Shown here: in pieces, positions 4,636 to 5,753 of the stretch
Layout of the letters: each line of letters opens with the position of its first letter
Numbering within the stretch: the stretch's first letter is position 1
From: Candidatus Bathyarchaeota archaeon
GTDB taxonomy: Archaea; Thermoproteota; Bathyarchaeia; Bathyarchaeales; Bathyarchaeaceae
Reading direction: 5' to 3'
Assembly (NCBI GenBank): GCA_020356305.1
Contig: CP070636.1
Coordinates: 275,835-281,587 of the forward strand
Length of the DNA stretch: 5,753 bases
Translations under genes and position numbers: made by a program
Notes under the pieces: generated by a model
Seen by the model: only the letters and a program-made list of their open reading frames with translations
What the model was told of the DNA's origin: nothing
Database searches by the model: none

Positions 4636-5753
4636 ATGACCAAAAGTTTTGAAGAAGTTTGCAGTGAAGTCTTAGAAAAAACTGTTCCGAGCAACAATGA
4701 GACAAGGCACATTCTGGAACTAGCAGAGAAACTGAGGATGCGAGTGAAGATGGCAGCCGAGGAGGCGAGAATAGAAGCAGAGGTTAGAGTGGAGGGCTCA
4801 GTTGCAAAAGATACATGGCTAAGAGAGGAACCAGACATCGACATCTTCCTACAGGTTCCCATCACCATGCCTCGAACGGCTTTTGGAACAATTTGTTTGG
4901 AAATCGCAAAGAAAGCCACTGAAGGTCACAAGCAGGTGGAAAGGTTTGCTGAGCATCCTTATTTGGAGTCCTTCATCAACACGACAAGAGTGAACATCGT
5001 GCCCTGCTATCGAGTGAAACCAGGCGAGTGGATCAGCGCAGCGGACAGAACTCCCTTCCACACAGACTACCTTAAGCCTCTCTTGGATGACAGTCTACGG
5101 AGGGAGATCAGGCTTCTAAAGAGGTTCATGAAGGGCATCGGCGTCTACGGCGCCGAAATACGGGTCGGAGGATTCAGCGGGTACCTTTGCGAGCTCATCA
5201 TCCTCCACCACGGATCGTTTATCAAATCTTTAAGATCAATTGCGGATTGGAGAGAGAACAGAATAATCGATTATGAGGGCCACTTCGAAGGGAGAGAGCA
5301 GGAAGCAAGAAAGATTTTTGAGGAGCCTCTTGTCGCAGTGGACCCAGTTGACAAGGGTAGAAACGCGGCAGCGGCTGTGAGAAAGGAAAAGCTAGATGAA
5401 CTCATAGTTGCATCCAGGGCGTTTCTCGCAGAACCCCGCGTAGAATTTTTTTACCCTCACGAAACGGTGACGTATAGTCTTGACAAGCTTTTCCACGTTA
5501 TGACAATACGTGGATCCACCATTGTCTTCATAGGATTTGGCCGAGTGAGGAGACCGCCTGACGTCTTGTGGGGTCAACTCTACAAGTCTCGAAGGTCGCT
5601 GAGAAAAATGCTTCTACAACACGACTTCAAGATTATTCGCGACCAAGTCTGGAGTGATGAGTTAGATCTCAACATGTTTGTCTTTGAGGTGGAACAGCGC
5701 TCTCTTCCATCTACGAAAAAACATTTGGGGCCGCCTGTGGATAAGATGGAAGA
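4636..5753 (+). CDS. cca: CCA-adding enzyme (class I archaeal tRNA nucleotidyltransferase), 3' end outside window
   Basis: 372 codons are visible and the frame is still open at the right edge; archaeal CCA enzymes run to about 440-460 residues, so roughly the last fifth is missing. The enzyme adds or repairs the 3' CCA of tRNA using CTP and ATP without a nucleic acid template. The nucleotidyltransferase motif is VEGSVAKDTWLREEPDIDIF (52-71), with the GS pair at 54-55 and the metal carboxylates D67 and D69. The next motif is TRVNIVPCYRV (117-127), where the third catalytic Asp is expected but Asn120 (AAC, 4993-4995) is read. Then come SAADRTPFHTDYL (134-146), LLKRFMKGIGVYGAEIRVGG (160-179), FSGYLCELIILHHGSF (180-195) and VDPVDKGRNAAAAV (235-248), all typical of the archaeal enzyme. 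The start is ATG 4636 with GGTG 5 bases upstream, 16 bases after thpR, so it is probably co-transcribed with it. Confidence 0.93.
   Translation, partial: MTKSFEEVCSEVLEKTVPSNNETRHILELAEKLRMRVKMAAEEARIEAEVRVEGSVAKDTWLREEPDIDIFLQVPITMPRTAFGTICLEIAKKATEGHKQVERFAEHPYLESFINTTRVNIVPCYRVKPGEWISAADRTPFHTDYLKPLLDDSLRREIRLLKRFMKGIGVYGAEIRVGGFSGYLCELIILHHGSFIKSLRSIADWRENRIIDYEGHFEGREQEARKIFEEPLVAVDPVDKGRNAAAAVRKEKLDELIVASRAFLAEPRVEFFYPHETVTYSLDKLFHVMTIRGSTIVFIGFGRVRRPPDVLWGQLYKSRRSLRKMLLQHDFKIIRDQVWSDELDLNMFVFEVEQRSLPSTKKHLGPPVDKME

Noticed and set aside
4509..4919. Minus-strand open frame of 136 codons across the thpR-cca junction
   Set aside because: The Ser-rich composition is typical of antisense translation, and it overlaps two confident plus-strand genes.

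Overview
The window looks like a stretch of core (housekeeping) archaeal chromosome of moderate GC. Evidence for Archaea: two adjacent genes of the archaeal families UPF0200 and UPF0201, an archaeal-type Trm-G10 THUMP methyltransferase, a class I (archaeal) CCA-adding enzyme, an archaeal-looking PRPP synthetase C-terminus, tightly packed or overlapping genes, Shine-Dalgarno sites of the GAGG(GG) and GTGAT kinds, and A/T-rich TATA-like boxes instead of bacterial -35/-10 promoters. A TACK-group archaeon such as a Bathyarchaeia member would fit, but that placement is an inference from gene style, not from a marker alignment.

Layout. Positions 1-2082 hold a rightward run: the 3' end of a probable ribose-phosphate pyrophosphokinase gene, a tRNA (guanine-10-N2) methyltransferase overlapping it by 4 bases, and ribonuclease Z one base later. 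Positions 2079-3881 hold a leftward run: a UPF0200 P-loop kinase-like protein, a UPF0201 RNA-binding-like protein overlapping it by 8 bases, and a TIM-barrel sugar isomerase/endonuclease IV-like protein. The two runs meet tail to tail with stop codons overlapping by 4 bases and a small hairpin on the junction. Positions 3882-4064 are a divergent intergenic region with candidate TATA boxes for both directions. Positions 4065-5753 hold a second rightward run: RNA 2',3'-cyclic phosphodiesterase ThpR and the CCA-adding enzyme, which runs off the right edge.

How the genes fit together. Four of the eight genes act on tRNA: Trm-G10 methylates G10, RNase Z cuts the 3' trailer, the CCA enzyme builds the 3' CCA end, and ThpR (next to cca) acts on RNA 2',3'-cyclic phosphate ends, which could in principle help restore extendable 3' ends. 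The leftward UPF0200-UPF0201-TIM barrel operon is the least understood part. Points worth a second look are an Asn where the third catalytic carboxylate of the CCA enzyme is expected, the translationally coupled UPF0200/UPF0201 pair, and an endonuclease IV-like set of metal ligands in the TIM-barrel protein. I found no mobile element, CRISPR array, tRNA or rRNA gene, and no clear sign of a new defence-type system.
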